From CAYVKM01 sp964452045 (GTDB lineage Bacteria; Calditrichota; Calditrichia; RBG-13-44-9), in contig CAYVKM010000015.1 in NCBI GenBank assembly GCA_964452045.1, forward strand, positions 1 to 56,437: a stretch of DNA of 56,437 nt, written 5' to 3'. Below the pieces are notes generated by a model that saw nothing but the letters and a program-made list of their open reading frames with translations, searched no databases and was not told the origin of the DNA. How positions within the stretch are numbered: the stretch's first letter is position 1; each line of letters begins with the position of its first letter. Of this stretch, positions 15,592 to 23,973 are shown in pieces. The translations under genes were made by a program, and so were the position numbers.

Positions 15592-17022
15592 TTACTCGGA
15601 GGATAATTGGTTTTTGATATCAATTATTAAATTACGGATCGCCGGATTATTTTTCATTTCCTTTTGGATTTTTCGATAACTATGTAAAATAGCTGTATAG
15701 TGGCGGTCGCTATAATGGTATCCGATTGATTTCAAAGATTCCCCGGTAAGTTCCTTTGAAAGGAAAATTGCAATTTGTCTGGCAAATGTAACTTCTCTTT
15801 GCCGGGAATAACCGGTCAGAATATCTTCTGGGATATTCAGATATTCAGAAACCGATTTAATAATTTTTTCAATTTTTATGGGTTGAAGATGATGAAAGGA
15901 ACTGTTTTTTTTCGCCCAATTTACATCAATTTGGGTCAGGATTCGTTTTATATTTGAAATGGAAACAGGTTTGCCAATCAGTGAAGACTGTGCCGCAATC
16001 CTTACCATGATTGCTCTCATCTGTTGAAGGCCATCAAAAATAGAGTGACTTAAGAAATCTTTAACCTCCGGTAAAATCATTAGATTTGTTTTATCACAAA
16101 AACTATTGATCCACTGCAGGCGGGTCTCATAACTTGGGGGAATTAAATCTATGATTAATCCCTTCTGAAAAAAGGAGAGAAGCCTGGGATCAAATCCGAG
16201 GAGTTGTCCGGGTGCCTGGTTGGCGGAAATCACAATTTGTTTCCGTTTTCTCTCCATTTCAGCCAAAAAGTAGTAAAGACCTTCCTGAGATTTCTTCTTA
16301 TTGGAAAGAAACTGAATATCATCGATTAATAATATATCGTTTTTTTGAAAATTATTGGCTAATACATCCATTTGTTTTGACTGAAGGGCAGAAATATATT
16401 TATTTAAGAAATTTTCGCTACTCAAATATTGAATTTTTTTTCTTTTTTTATTCTCACTAATATTATTGCCGATGGCATATAATAAGTGGGTTTTTCCACA
16501 TCCGGAAGAACCGTAAATAAAGAGAGGGTTAAAATCTGTTTTGCCTGGATTTTTAGCTACAGTTTGTGCAGCTCTTAGTGCTAATTCGTTATCATTTTTA
16601 ACGATAAAATTTTCGAAGTGGTAACGAGAATCCAAATTCTCATTGAGATCATCTGTTTGAGTATCTTTCTCTGGGAGATTATCCTCGGCCGTCTGAAGAT
16701 CACTCAGCGCAGCTATGGGTTTATCAGGAGTGGAGGCAACCAGGTATTCGATTTTTGTTCTTAATCCGTATATTTTTTTTACTGCTTCCAGCACTTTATC
16801 CTGATAATGTGTTTCTAACCATTCAAAGAAAAATTGAGAAGGGACTCTTAAAATGAGGATTTCATCTACAAAACTAACCGGAATGATTGGAGAGAGCCAT
16901 GTCCGAAATCCTTGAGGAGAGATTTCGTCCTTGATGAGTTCTAAACATTTCTTCCACTTTAACTGGAGGCTATCATTGGTGAATTCAGTATCCGTCACTG
17001 GCCGTGCTGAAGCTTTCGACAT
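15592..17022 (-). CDS. dnaA: Divergent DnaA-family replication initiator
   Basis: All four DnaA domains are present in 476 residues. Domain I covers about 20-95, a variable linker runs to 135, the AAA+ domain follows with Walker A GSSGCGKTHL (171-180) and Walker B ILLIDDIQFL (230-239), and DNA-binding domain IV starts at about 380. Key positions differ from the family. The box VII arginine of SRF is replaced in RLLSFFQKG (280-288). The sensor II stretch, normally VRELEGAL, reads LQQMRAIM (332-339). The DNA-recognition motif, normally GGRDHTTV, reads YSDRHYTA (437-444). It therefore looks like a paralogue or an altered initiator. No dnaN is adjacent. An AGGAGG site lies 13 bases upstream of the ATG, rather far. 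Confidence 0.85.
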   Translation of the reverse strand: MSKASARPVTDTEFTNDSLQLKWKKCLELIKDEISPQGFRTWLSPIIPVSFVDEILILRVPSQFFFEWLETHYQDKVLEAVKKIYGLRTKIEYLVASTPDKPIAALSDLQTAEDNLPEKDTQTDDLNENLDSRYHFENFIVKNDNELALRAAQTVAKNPGKTDFNPLFIYGSSGCGKTHLLYAIGNNISENKKRKKIQYLSSENFLNKYISALQSKQMDVLANNFQKNDILLIDDIQFLSNKKKSQEGLYYFLAEMERKRKQIVISANQAPGQLLGFDPRLLSFFQKGLIIDLIPPSYETRLQWINSFCDKTNLMILPEVKDFLSHSIFDGLQQMRAIMVRIAAQSSLIGKPVSISNIKRILTQIDVNWAKKNSSFHHLQPIKIEKIIKSVSEYLNIPEDILTGYSRQREVTFARQIAIFLSKELTGESLKSIGYHYSDRHYTAILHSYRKIQKEMKNNPAIRNLIIDIKNQLSSE

Positions 17023-17361
17023 GAGTTACAACATTCCTCCTATTTAACAGGTTCAGTAATTCTGAAAGCGGCTTACAAATTTATTTGAAACCTAAATAAT
17101 GGCAGACTTTATAGAACAAATGATACCTTCGCGGTGAAATATTGTATAAAAATTTTTTATGAAAAACAAGCAAGTTAAATAAAAAAAATAATTTTTTAGT
17201 TTCACGTTAAACAGGAAGTTATAAGTTGTAAGAAATCAACTATATCAAAAAAATATAATTTTTCCTAAATTTTTTTTGTTAAAAAAAATGAAGTCATTTG
17301 GTTTAAAAATTTTTTAATGTTATATTAAAAGCTTATTTTTAAGTTAACAGGAGTAAGACAA
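17023..17361. other. AT-rich space between divergent dnaA and rpmB
   Basis: This 339-base divergent intergenic stretch has long A and T runs. I looked for DnaA boxes (TTATNCACA) on both strands and found none, so it is not a convincing oriC despite the adjoining dnaA-like gene. It contains the rpmB promoter candidate. Confidence 0.6.
17298..17326 (+). promoter_or_regulatory. Probable sigma-70-type promoter of rpmB
   Basis: TTGGTT (17298-17303), a 17-base spacer and TATATT (17321-17326) give a predicted start near 17333, about 29 bases before the rpmB ATG. Confidence 0.55.
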
Positions 17362-17556
17362 ATGGCCAAGGTTTGTGAGATTTGTGGAAAGAAACCGATA
17401 TACGGTAATAATGTCAGTCATGCCAATAATAAAAAAAGACGTCGATTTGAACCAAACCTGCAAAAAGTTAGAGCAATTATAGACGGAAAAAATAAGCGAA
17501 TTACAGTTTGTACTAGTTGCTTACAGGCTGGTAAAGTGACTAAAGCTGTGCATTGA
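17362..17556 (+). CDS. rpmB: 50S ribosomal protein L28
   Basis: The 64-residue protein starts MAKVCEICGKKP and has the L28 pattern NNVSHANNKKRRRFEPNLQ. It is the zinc-binding (C+) form, with cysteine pairs C5/C8 and C50/C53. C+ forms of small ribosomal proteins are usually main copies in zinc-replete cells, sometimes backed by C- paralogues elsewhere. An AGGAG site precedes the ATG. The gene is monocistronic here; rpmG, a frequent partner, is absent. Confidence 0.96.
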   Translation: MAKVCEICGKKPIYGNNVSHANNKKRRRFEPNLQKVRAIIDGKNKRITVCTSCLQAGKVTKAVH

Positions 17557-17660
17557 TGCAAAATAGACCCTTTCTTTTTTATTATCGACTAAGACTTTAA
17601 AAGATCTATTATTTCTTTCCCCCCTTAAATAAGAACAGTTTTCATTCTTTCTCTTTTTTT

Positions 17661-17731
17661 AAATTATGGGATAGGATTTCGAGGTGAATAACAATCATGG
17701 AAATGCTTTTACCATTTTAAGCCCATAATTT
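17661..17731. repeat. 10-bp inverted repeat with nested hairpin
   Basis: AAATTATGGG (17661-17670) is the exact reverse complement of CCCATAATTT (17722-17731). Inside, ATGG and CCAT (about 17697-17715) could form a second stem. The right arm is not followed by a clean T-run on either strand, so it is not a simple terminator. It may be part of a structured leader or small RNA. Confidence 0.4.
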
Positions 17732-17770
17732 TAGCAATTATTTTCCGGAGCTTAATTTTTCGAATTAATC

Positions 17771-17805
17771 TAATATATATTTGCGATGTTAATAAATATA
17801 TATTA
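17771..17805. repeat. 12-bp perfect inverted repeat, 11-base spacer
   Basis: TAATATATATTT (17771-17782) and AAATATATATTA (17794-17805) are exact reverse complements. The arms are pure A/T, which raises the chance of coincidence. The size and spacing would suit a dimeric regulator operator or a weak hairpin. Confidence 0.4.
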
Positions 17806-18043
17806 TGTTTGGCCTCGAAAAAGAAATAGTATTTTCTAGCTCATTTTTTAATTTGAACTCTGATACCGTGGTGTTAAAAAAAGAAAATTAGTTTTGCTTA
17901 AATTTATTTCTTTTACTATAATTCGAGCCAACAATAAGTAGCAAATGATTTGTAATTTAACTGAACTAATGAATTAGATCAGACGATGGAGTTATTTATT
18001 TTTTCGGATATTTTGACATCTCGAACTAATATCGGAGGATTTG

Positions 18044-18337
18044 ATGGAATCTAGTGGTCGCATTGGATCACGAGTAGTTGGGCAAGATGATCCAATGTTT
18101 AGGGATATATGTGAATTATTAGAGTTGGATGCTGAGGGCGTTGAATATTTAGTAATTGAAGATTTTGAAGATGTTGATTATATGATGTTCGAGGAATTCG
18201 AGGATATGGAAGCTGAAGAGGCCTGGAAACCAGAGCAACGAGTCATTGAAATATTTTTTAATGATGGTTCTCGTGATGAGATCGAGATTGATCTCGATTC
18301 GGAAATAGATGAAATGTTGAAGCGATTCTTAGGTTAA
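18044..18337 (+). CDS. Very acidic small protein, function unknown
   Basis: The 97-residue product is dominated by Asp and Glu (for example EDFEDVDYMMFEEFEDMEAE in the middle), giving a very low predicted pI, with a final strand-like EQRVIEIFFNDGSRDEIEID. There is no signal peptide, transmembrane segment or cysteine. A strong GGAGG at 18034-18038, five bases before ATG 18044, supports translation and prefers this ATG over the TTG at 18041. I recognise no family. DNA mimicry or chaperone/RNA-polymerase binding are conceivable for such charge, but nothing in the sequence establishes this. Confidence 0.65.
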   Translation: MESSGRIGSRVVGQDDPMFRDICELLELDAEGVEYLVIEDFEDVDYMMFEEFEDMEAEEAWKPEQRVIEIFFNDGSRDEIEIDLDSEIDEMLKRFLG

Positions 18338-18476
18338 CTTTGGCACCTGCCATAATTTATTTATCACTCCTTATAGAAACACTCCCCCGATATTAACATA
18401 AAAAATGAAAACATTGCTTCTCATACTGGTCTTTGGATAGAAATGTTTAGCGGATACAAATTTGCCATCAATTATT

Positions 18477-20015
18477 TTAAATCCAGAGTTGTCGATCCAG
18501 ACTGCGATATTGAATAGCCTCACTGATATGCTCAGGCCGAATGTCCGGCAGATTCGCCAGGTCTGCAATCGTCCTTCCCACTTTGAGAATCCGATCATAG
18601 GCTCTAGCAGAAAGACCAAGTTTGGTTATAGCATTTTTTAATAATTCCTGACCATTTTCATCTAATTTGCAAAATCTTCGAATATCTTTTGCCTGCATAT
18701 CGGCATTGCAAAAAAGGTGTGTTTCTTTATCAAAGCGAGCATTCTGAATTTCTCGAGCTTTCTGAACTCTTTCCTGTATTTGGTGAGATTTTTCTCCGGA
18801 GGATTGACCGGCCAGATCTTTATACCGAACAGCAGGTACCTCAATTTGGATGTCAATTCTGTCTAATAAAGGCCCGCTTATCCGGGAGAGATATTTTTGA
18901 ATCTGTTGGGAAGTACAGGTGCATTGTTTGTTGGGATCAGTGTAATAGCCACATGGACAGGGATTCATGGCTGCGGCCAACATAAAATTAGCGGGGTAGG
19001 TAATAGACAATACAGCCCGTGATATTGTGACTTTACCGTCTTCCATTGGTTGTCTCATTACCTCCAAAACATTCTTTTTAAACTCTGGTAATTCATCTAG
19101 AAATAAGATACCGTAATGTGCCAAGCTTACCTCACCCGGCCGGGGAAGTTTTCCCCCGCCTATCAGGCCGGCATCGCTTATAGTATGGTGAGGAGAACGA
19201 AAAGGTCTGGTGGCGACCAAAGCTTTGTCCACTGGCAATAGGCCTGCAACAGAATGAATTTTGGTCGTTTCTAAAGCCTCTTCCAGGGTCAGAGCTGGTA
19301 AAATTGATGGTAATCGTTTGGCTAGCATTGTTTTTCCCGAACCCGGTGGTCCGATCATCAAAATATTGTGACCGCCAGCCGCTGCAACTTCCAGAGCTCT
19401 TTTAACATGTTCCTGACCTTTAACATCGGAAAAGTCGATATCGTAAAGTCTGCTTACCTCAAAAATTTTTTCCAGATCGACCTTATAAGGCTGAATATCC
19501 AACTGATTGTTAAGAAAATCTACTGCTTCGGAAAGATTAGTAACAGGATAAACTTCCAGCCCCTCTGCCATTGCCGCTTCATTGGCATTTTCCCTCGGAA
19601 GAAGGATTCCCTTTAATCCCAGCTTTTTGATTTCCCAGGCCACTGATAGTGCACCATGGATAGGACGTATGGCTCCATCCAAGGCAAGTTCACCCAATAT
19701 CACATAGTCTTCAAGTTTTGATTCAGAGATTATTCCGTTGGCCGCAAGGATTCCCAGAGCAATCGGTAGATCATAACCTGAGCCCTCTTTACGGATATCA
19801 GCCGGAGCGAGATTGATGGTAATCTTTTTTATAGGGAATTCAAAGCCACTGTTTTTGATGGCAGATTGGACTCTCTCCCGACTTTCTTTAACAGCTGAAT
19901 CTGGTAGGCCTACAGTTGCAAAGCCCGGAAGAGTTTTACTTTCGATATTAGTTTCTACTTCTACGATATAGGCATCAATTCCCAGGAGTGCAGCCGATAA
20001 GATTCGGGCAACCAT
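18477..20015 (-). CDS. comM: ComM/YifB-family Mg-chelatase-like AAA+ ATPase
   Basis: From ATG 20015 the product is 512 residues (a GTG two codons earlier is possible). It has an N-terminal Lon-protease-like fold domain (SAALLGIDAYIVEVE, then LPGFATVGLPDSAVKESRER), an AAA+ module with Walker A GPPGSGKTML near residue 222, FRSPHHTISDAGLIGGG and FLDELPEF, and a C-terminal Mg-chelatase-type helical domain with ARAYDRILKVGRTIADL. ComM is a hexameric helicase that promotes branch migration during natural transformation. No other competence genes are nearby. Many species carry the gene without known competence. Confidence 0.93.
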   Translation of the reverse strand: MVARILSAALLGIDAYIVEVETNIESKTLPGFATVGLPDSAVKESRERVQSAIKNSGFEFPIKKITINLAPADIRKEGSGYDLPIALGILAANGIISESKLEDYVILGELALDGAIRPIHGALSVAWEIKKLGLKGILLPRENANEAAMAEGLEVYPVTNLSEAVDFLNNQLDIQPYKVDLEKIFEVSRLYDIDFSDVKGQEHVKRALEVAAAGGHNILMIGPPGSGKTMLAKRLPSILPALTLEEALETTKIHSVAGLLPVDKALVATRPFRSPHHTISDAGLIGGGKLPRPGEVSLAHYGILFLDELPEFKKNVLEVMRQPMEDGKVTISRAVLSITYPANFMLAAAMNPCPCGYYTDPNKQCTCTSQQIQKYLSRISGPLLDRIDIQIEVPAVRYKDLAGQSSGEKSHQIQERVQKAREIQNARFDKETHLFCNADMQAKDIRRFCKLDENGQELLKNAITKLGLSARAYDRILKVGRTIADLANLPDIRPEHISEAIQYRSLDRQLWI

Positions 20016-20197
20016 AACCACCTGTCAGTAATATTTAACTAAAATGTCATTAAAGAATTCGTTTTCAGATTTCACATCATTCAATACGCAATCTAAAAAT
20101 TATCTTGGAATCTATTTTCGCCGTGTTTTAATTTAAAATAAAAGATTCCCGATTCAATACAAATATAATAATTTTTGTAAATATGATGGAGACTTCC

Positions 20198-20995
20198 TTG
20201 AATATTCCCATTGGGATAGCTAATTCTGTGTCTGCTAATTTTGGTTACGATGTATTTGATACCCTTAAATATGAGGAACAATCAAATTTCGATCTCATTC
20301 AGATTTTTTTGAATAGTGGGCTATTAAATGATCATATTTATCTGAAAAAATTACAGAACTATTTGCTCAAAAGTAATTGTAAACCAGTTTATTTCCACGC
20401 CGAAGGATTTCTAAACCACGAATTTCAAGAAAGTGAATATTCGAGGAAGTTATTTGAATTCGTTTCCAATTTTGATGAGGGGAAATTGATCATTCATTTC
20501 GATGAAAGCGCTCATCTTGAAGAAATGTTAGATGTGATTTCAGCTTTTTCAGATCATAAACCGGTTTTCTATTTAGAAAATTATTTTTGCTCTCAGGGTA
20601 AAATAAATGCTGAAAAAAATATCAGGAAATATCTTGCCCTGTTCACCTTGGCAAATAGCCAGCAATTTAATCTAGCCCCGGTGATAGATATTCCTCGATT
20701 TTTTAATGCATCACGGGAGTTTACAATTGAGGAAGCGCTACAATGGTGTTTTGAGTTATTCAATTATTTTGGGAATAGAGGAATTCCGATACTTTTGCAT
20801 TTAATCGATGCGATGAAACCGACGCAGGAAAGAAATTCTTATTGTACCATTGGAGAAGGTTACATTCCTTATCCGGATATATTCCAGTTCATGGTGAAGA
20901 TAAGAGCACCTATTGAGGGTATTGTTCTGGAATTTGAAGACAAGATTAACCCGCTTAAGTCCAGAGATAACTTAATTTCATTCCTTTCAAAATAA
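20198..20995 (+). CDS. Xylose-isomerase-like TIM-barrel protein
   Basis: About 265 residues with regularly spaced beta-strand ends that suit an AP-endonuclease-2/sugar-isomerase TIM barrel: PVYFHAEGF, KLIIHFDES, PVFYLENYF, APVIDIPRFF, ILLHLIDAMK, and a TIGEGYIPYPDIFQFM motif followed by GIVLEFED. The last three are typical of the family (H-x-x-D, IGEG, final E). Substrate unknown; one usual metal ligand position (D-x-G-H) reads IDIPR, so catalysis may be altered. A GGAG (20188-20191) spaced six bases before TTG 20198 favours that start over ATG 20183. The gene converges with asnA. Confidence 0.6.
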   Translation: MNIPIGIANSVSANFGYDVFDTLKYEEQSNFDLIQIFLNSGLLNDHIYLKKLQNYLLKSNCKPVYFHAEGFLNHEFQESEYSRKLFEFVSNFDEGKLIIHFDESAHLEEMLDVISAFSDHKPVFYLENYFCSQGKINAEKNIRKYLALFTLANSQQFNLAPVIDIPRFFNASREFTIEEALQWCFELFNYFGNRGIPILLHLIDAMKPTQERNSYCTIGEGYIPYPDIFQFMVKIRAPIEGIVLEFEDKINPLKSRDNLISFLSK

Positions 20996-21055
20996 TTATC
21001 TGAGAAATTGTTTTTATAGCCCCTGCTTCTGGAGAATACATCCAGATGTTTATAT

Positions 21056-21094
21056 AAAAAAGCACCCGGGAAAATCTTCTTCACAGGTGCTTTT
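21056..21094. terminator. Bidirectional terminator between TIM-barrel gene and asnA
   Basis: AAAAGCACC (21058-21066) pairs with GGTGCTTTT (21086-21094), with A-runs and T-runs on the outer sides so it could work for both convergent genes. The 19-base loop makes it weaker than the other terminators here. Confidence 0.55.
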
Positions 21095-21130
21095 GAAATA
21101 CAGTAGATTAATTGGTTAAGTTCTAGACTT

Positions 21131-22261
21131 TTATTCCAGAACAAAAATATTTTTCTTCTTACACATATCTTTTAAAATTTGGGGCCAAACCGTAACACTC
21201 ACTTCTCCGAGGTGTGCTGTTCGGAGAAGATACATGTAAGTACGCGATTGACCGATTCCCCCACCGATGCTCAGCGGTATTTCATCATTAAGGATCATTT
21301 TGTGGTATGGTAATTTCAGGAAATCCAACTGACTGGTTATTTCCAGTTGTTTTTTCAATGTTTCTTTATTAACCCGGATTCCCATAGAAGTGAGTTCATG
21401 CCGACGTTTTGTGACCGGATTCCAGACCAGGATATCACCATTGAGGCCATGCATTGCCTGACCATTTTTAGAAATTGTTTCGGTAACCCAATCATCATAA
21501 TCGGCGGCTCGCATCTCATGAGGATAACCGTCTTTTAAAATCCATCCTATTCCAATAATGAAGACTGCCGGATAATCTTGCAATATTCTTGTCTCTCTCT
21601 CTTTTCTTGGCAGATCAGGGTAACGTTCTAAAATTTCTTCGGCGTGTAAAAAGGTGAGCTCTTCCGGGAAATCAGAATATTTATCCGTTTTTAATTCGGG
21701 GAAATTCTCTTTGGCATACTGTCCGGCACCATAGAGTACCCGCCATATTTTTTTTACAATCATTTTGAGAAAATCGAGATTCCGTTGATCGGGAGTCATC
21801 ACTCGTTCCCAATCCCACTGATCGACGTAGCTGGAATGATCGTGATCCAGGAAATAATCTTTACGAACTGCACGCATATCGGTACAGATGCCTTCATCTA
21901 TTTCACAATCGAATTGCTTTAAGGCAAACCTCTTCCATTTTGTAGCTGCCTGTACTACCTGAGCATCAATCGGATTTTTATTATAATCGTTGGATATATG
22001 AAATTCAATGGGTGTTCGGGAACCGTCCCGATCCAAATAATCATTCATACCACTGTTACGATCGACAATCAAGGGTACCTGAACCATTTGAAGATTTAAT
22101 TCTTTACACAGGTTCTCTTCAATATATTTTTTAACTTCAAATAGTGCCTCCATCCTCTTTTTATGCGGAAGCAATGGCAGGTAATCTGTTGGAAGTACCT
22201 TTTCAAGATCAGTGTAATTACCAATGCCGGGACCAGCCAAATCTGCTTTTTTGTCAGACAT
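21131..22261 (-). CDS. asnA: Aspartate-ammonia ligase (asparagine synthetase A)
   Basis: The 376-residue protein matches AsnA along its length, for example VQVPLIVDRNSGMND, FHISNDYNKNPIDAQVVQAA, RAVRKDYFLDHDHSSYVDQW and the class-II-synthetase-like end LSIGGGIGQSR. AsnA forms asparagine from aspartate, ammonia and ATP, using free ammonia rather than glutamine. It is about 45 residues longer than E. coli AsnA (330). A TAGGAGAAC site precedes the ATG. It is divergent from thiI with a 206-base shared upstream region in which I see no clear operator. Confidence 0.97.
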   Translation of the reverse strand: MSDKKADLAGPGIGNYTDLEKVLPTDYLPLLPHKKRMEALFEVKKYIEENLCKELNLQMVQVPLIVDRNSGMNDYLDRDGSRTPIEFHISNDYNKNPIDAQVVQAATKWKRFALKQFDCEIDEGICTDMRAVRKDYFLDHDHSSYVDQWDWERVMTPDQRNLDFLKMIVKKIWRVLYGAGQYAKENFPELKTDKYSDFPEELTFLHAEEILERYPDLPRKERETRILQDYPAVFIIGIGWILKDGYPHEMRAADYDDWVTETISKNGQAMHGLNGDILVWNPVTKRRHELTSMGIRVNKETLKKQLEITSQLDFLKLPYHKMILNDEIPLSIGGGIGQSRTYMYLLRTAHLGEVSVTVWPQILKDMCKKKNIFVLE

Positions 22262-22467
22262 ATAGTGTTCTCCTAATAATGTTGTGAAATTAGTTTCTTA
22301 AGCTATTTTAATCTACCAAACACTCTTAAAAATCGCAATAATAATCTTAAAATTTGAATTTACCCTGATATATTTATATCTATCATAGTTAGATTAATAT
22401 ACTTTTATTAAATCGGATTATTTTTTGATTAGTGCTTTATTTGAGCTATTACCAGGAAAGAAAACCC

Positions 22468-23646
22468 ATGAATAAAGATTGTATCGTTGTCCACTACTCC
22501 GAAATTGGTTTAAAAGGAAAAAACAGAGTTCGGTTCGAAAACCAGCTTCGAAAAAATATTGTCAGGATATTAAGTGATACTAATATCGGCCCTGTGCGCC
22601 GTGAATTTGGCAGAATTATCATTTCGCTCAAAGAGGATTCAGATTGGGTGGATATAAAAAATCGATTAAAGAATGTTTTTGGTATTTCTTCTTTTTCGAA
22701 AGCGATTCTCACACCCGCAACTGAAGCTGAAATTGTTAGGGCAGCCGTATCCCTTTTCGAAGATAGTAAAATGAACACTTTTAAAGTTGCTACTAAACGA
22801 GCGGATAAAAACTTTGAACATACCTCAATCCAGTTAAACCAAATTGTAGGAAGAACCATTAAATCTCGATTTAAGCATTTAGACGTCGATCTTAAAAAAC
22901 CTGAGATTGTCTGTTTAATCGAGATTTTTAATAAAAAAGCATTAATCTCGATCGGTCGGGAAAATGGACCTGGGGGATTGCCTGTTTTTGAAGAAGAAAA
23001 AGTTATTGCTCTTATTTCCTCTGGAATCGATTCGCCGGTAGCTGCCTGGAAAATTATGCGGCGGGGGATTAAAATTATTTTCGTTCATTTCCATACCCTG
23101 CCCCTTACCTCAAAAAAATCAATAGAAAAAACAATTCAATTGATGGAGATTCTGACCAAATTTCAATTTAAATCAAGATTATATCTTGTACCCTTTATTG
23201 AAATTCAGGATACTATTGCCCGGAATAGCCCAAATGAATATCGGATATTACTTTTCAGAGGGGTAATGATGCGGGTAGCTGAATTAGTTGCCAGGAAAGA
23301 AGGAGCAGGTGCTTTGGTAACGGGTGAAAATGTTGGACAGGTTGCATCCCAAACGTTAAGTAACATCTGTTCTATTAATCAGTTTACCAACCTTCCCATA
23401 CTCCGCCCTTTGTTGGGCTATGATAAGGAAGAAATAATTGAGCTAGCTAAGCAAATTGGAACCTATTCTGTATCGATCCAGCCCCATGATGATTGTTGCA
23501 GTCTGTTTACCCCCAAACATCCGGAGTTACGCTCCAGCTTTGAAGACCTTCAACTGATGGAAAACGATCTGAAATTGGATCAGATTTATCCAGATATTTT
23601 AAGCAGAACTCGGGTGAAAAATTTTAATTGGAAAAAGAAGATTTAG
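22468..23646 (+). CDS. thiI: tRNA uridine 4-thiolase ThiI
   Basis: From ATG 22468 (AGGAA 10 bases upstream) the product is 392 residues: a ferredoxin-like N-terminal domain (VHYSEIGLKGKNR), a THUMP domain to about 165, and a PP-loop adenylation domain with ALISSGIDSP near 180. The PP-loop usually reads SGG-x-DS; here the first Gly of the pair is Ser. ThiI thiolates U8 of tRNAs and helps thiazole synthesis. The C-terminal rhodanese domain of E. coli ThiI is absent, as in Bacillus, so a separate sulphur carrier should deliver sulphur. QPHDDCCSLFTPKHP near 340 carries conserved cysteines. Confidence 0.93.
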   Translation: MNKDCIVVHYSEIGLKGKNRVRFENQLRKNIVRILSDTNIGPVRREFGRIIISLKEDSDWVDIKNRLKNVFGISSFSKAILTPATEAEIVRAAVSLFEDSKMNTFKVATKRADKNFEHTSIQLNQIVGRTIKSRFKHLDVDLKKPEIVCLIEIFNKKALISIGRENGPGGLPVFEEEKVIALISSGIDSPVAAWKIMRRGIKIIFVHFHTLPLTSKKSIEKTIQLMEILTKFQFKSRLYLVPFIEIQDTIARNSPNEYRILLFRGVMMRVAELVARKEGAGALVTGENVGQVASQTLSNICSINQFTNLPILRPLLGYDKEEIIELAKQIGTYSVSIQPHDDCCSLFTPKHPELRSSFEDLQLMENDLKLDQIYPDILSRTRVKNFNWKKKI

Positions 23647-23727
23647 GTTGAATGACACCCGGTATCAAGCTGTCATTTATATTTGTAAGTAAGCTATAAA
23701 TAAATCGAGTCGGTTTCAGATGACATC

Positions 23728-23815
23728 AAAATAAAAAAGGGAAGTGCCGATTAAAGCAATGAGGAGGCACTATCCGCGGGAGGGACCCGCTTAAGTTTCA
23801 ATCGGCACACCCCTG
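23728..23815 (-). ncRNA. Candidate small RNA with C-rich loops, class not recognised
   Basis: Between the convergent ends of thiI and the next gene, GTGCCGATT (23744-23752) pairs with AATCGGCAC (23800-23808) as a 9-bp closing stem. Inside, GCGGG (23776-23780) pairs with CCCGC (23786-23790). Read on the minus strand, the closing stem is followed by TTCCCTTTTTTATTTT, a terminator tail. The inner loop reads UCCCU and the other unpaired stretch CCUCCUC, both complementary to ribosome-binding sites, as in known trans-acting C-rich sRNAs. On the plus strand the same loops read AGGGA and GAGGAGG, which are CsrA-like GGA motifs, but no T-run follows. It does not match SRP, 6S, tmRNA or a riboswitch I know. 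Confidence 0.5.
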
Positions 23816-23973
23816 ATAAATTTACCCAATTTCAGCTAGGATAGTTCCCTTTCAAAATTTTTAATAAAATTCAATAATGAGTCGGACGCTAATGTACTCC
23901 TTTCATGAAAAAATTAAACCGATAGGGATAAACAATTTCAAGAAAACTTGGGATGGACTAACTTTATAGTGGT

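Larger units (their letters stand above)
17557..18043 (+). other. 487-base AT-rich intergenic region with inverted repeats
   Basis: I find no open frame of credible length. The region contains two perfect inverted repeats (17661-17731 and 17771-17805, listed separately) and poly-T/poly-A tracts. It probably holds the promoter and leader of the acidic small protein gene at 18044. Confidence 0.5.

Noticed and set aside
17023..17361. Possible oriC beside dnaA
   Set aside because: AT-rich, but no TTATNCACA-type boxes on either strand, no dnaN, and the dnaA-like gene itself is divergent.
23728..23815. SRP RNA, 6S RNA or a known riboswitch
   Set aside because: No GGAAGGAAGCAGCC-like SRP loop on either strand, too short for 6S or tmRNA, and no riboswitch consensus I know fits.
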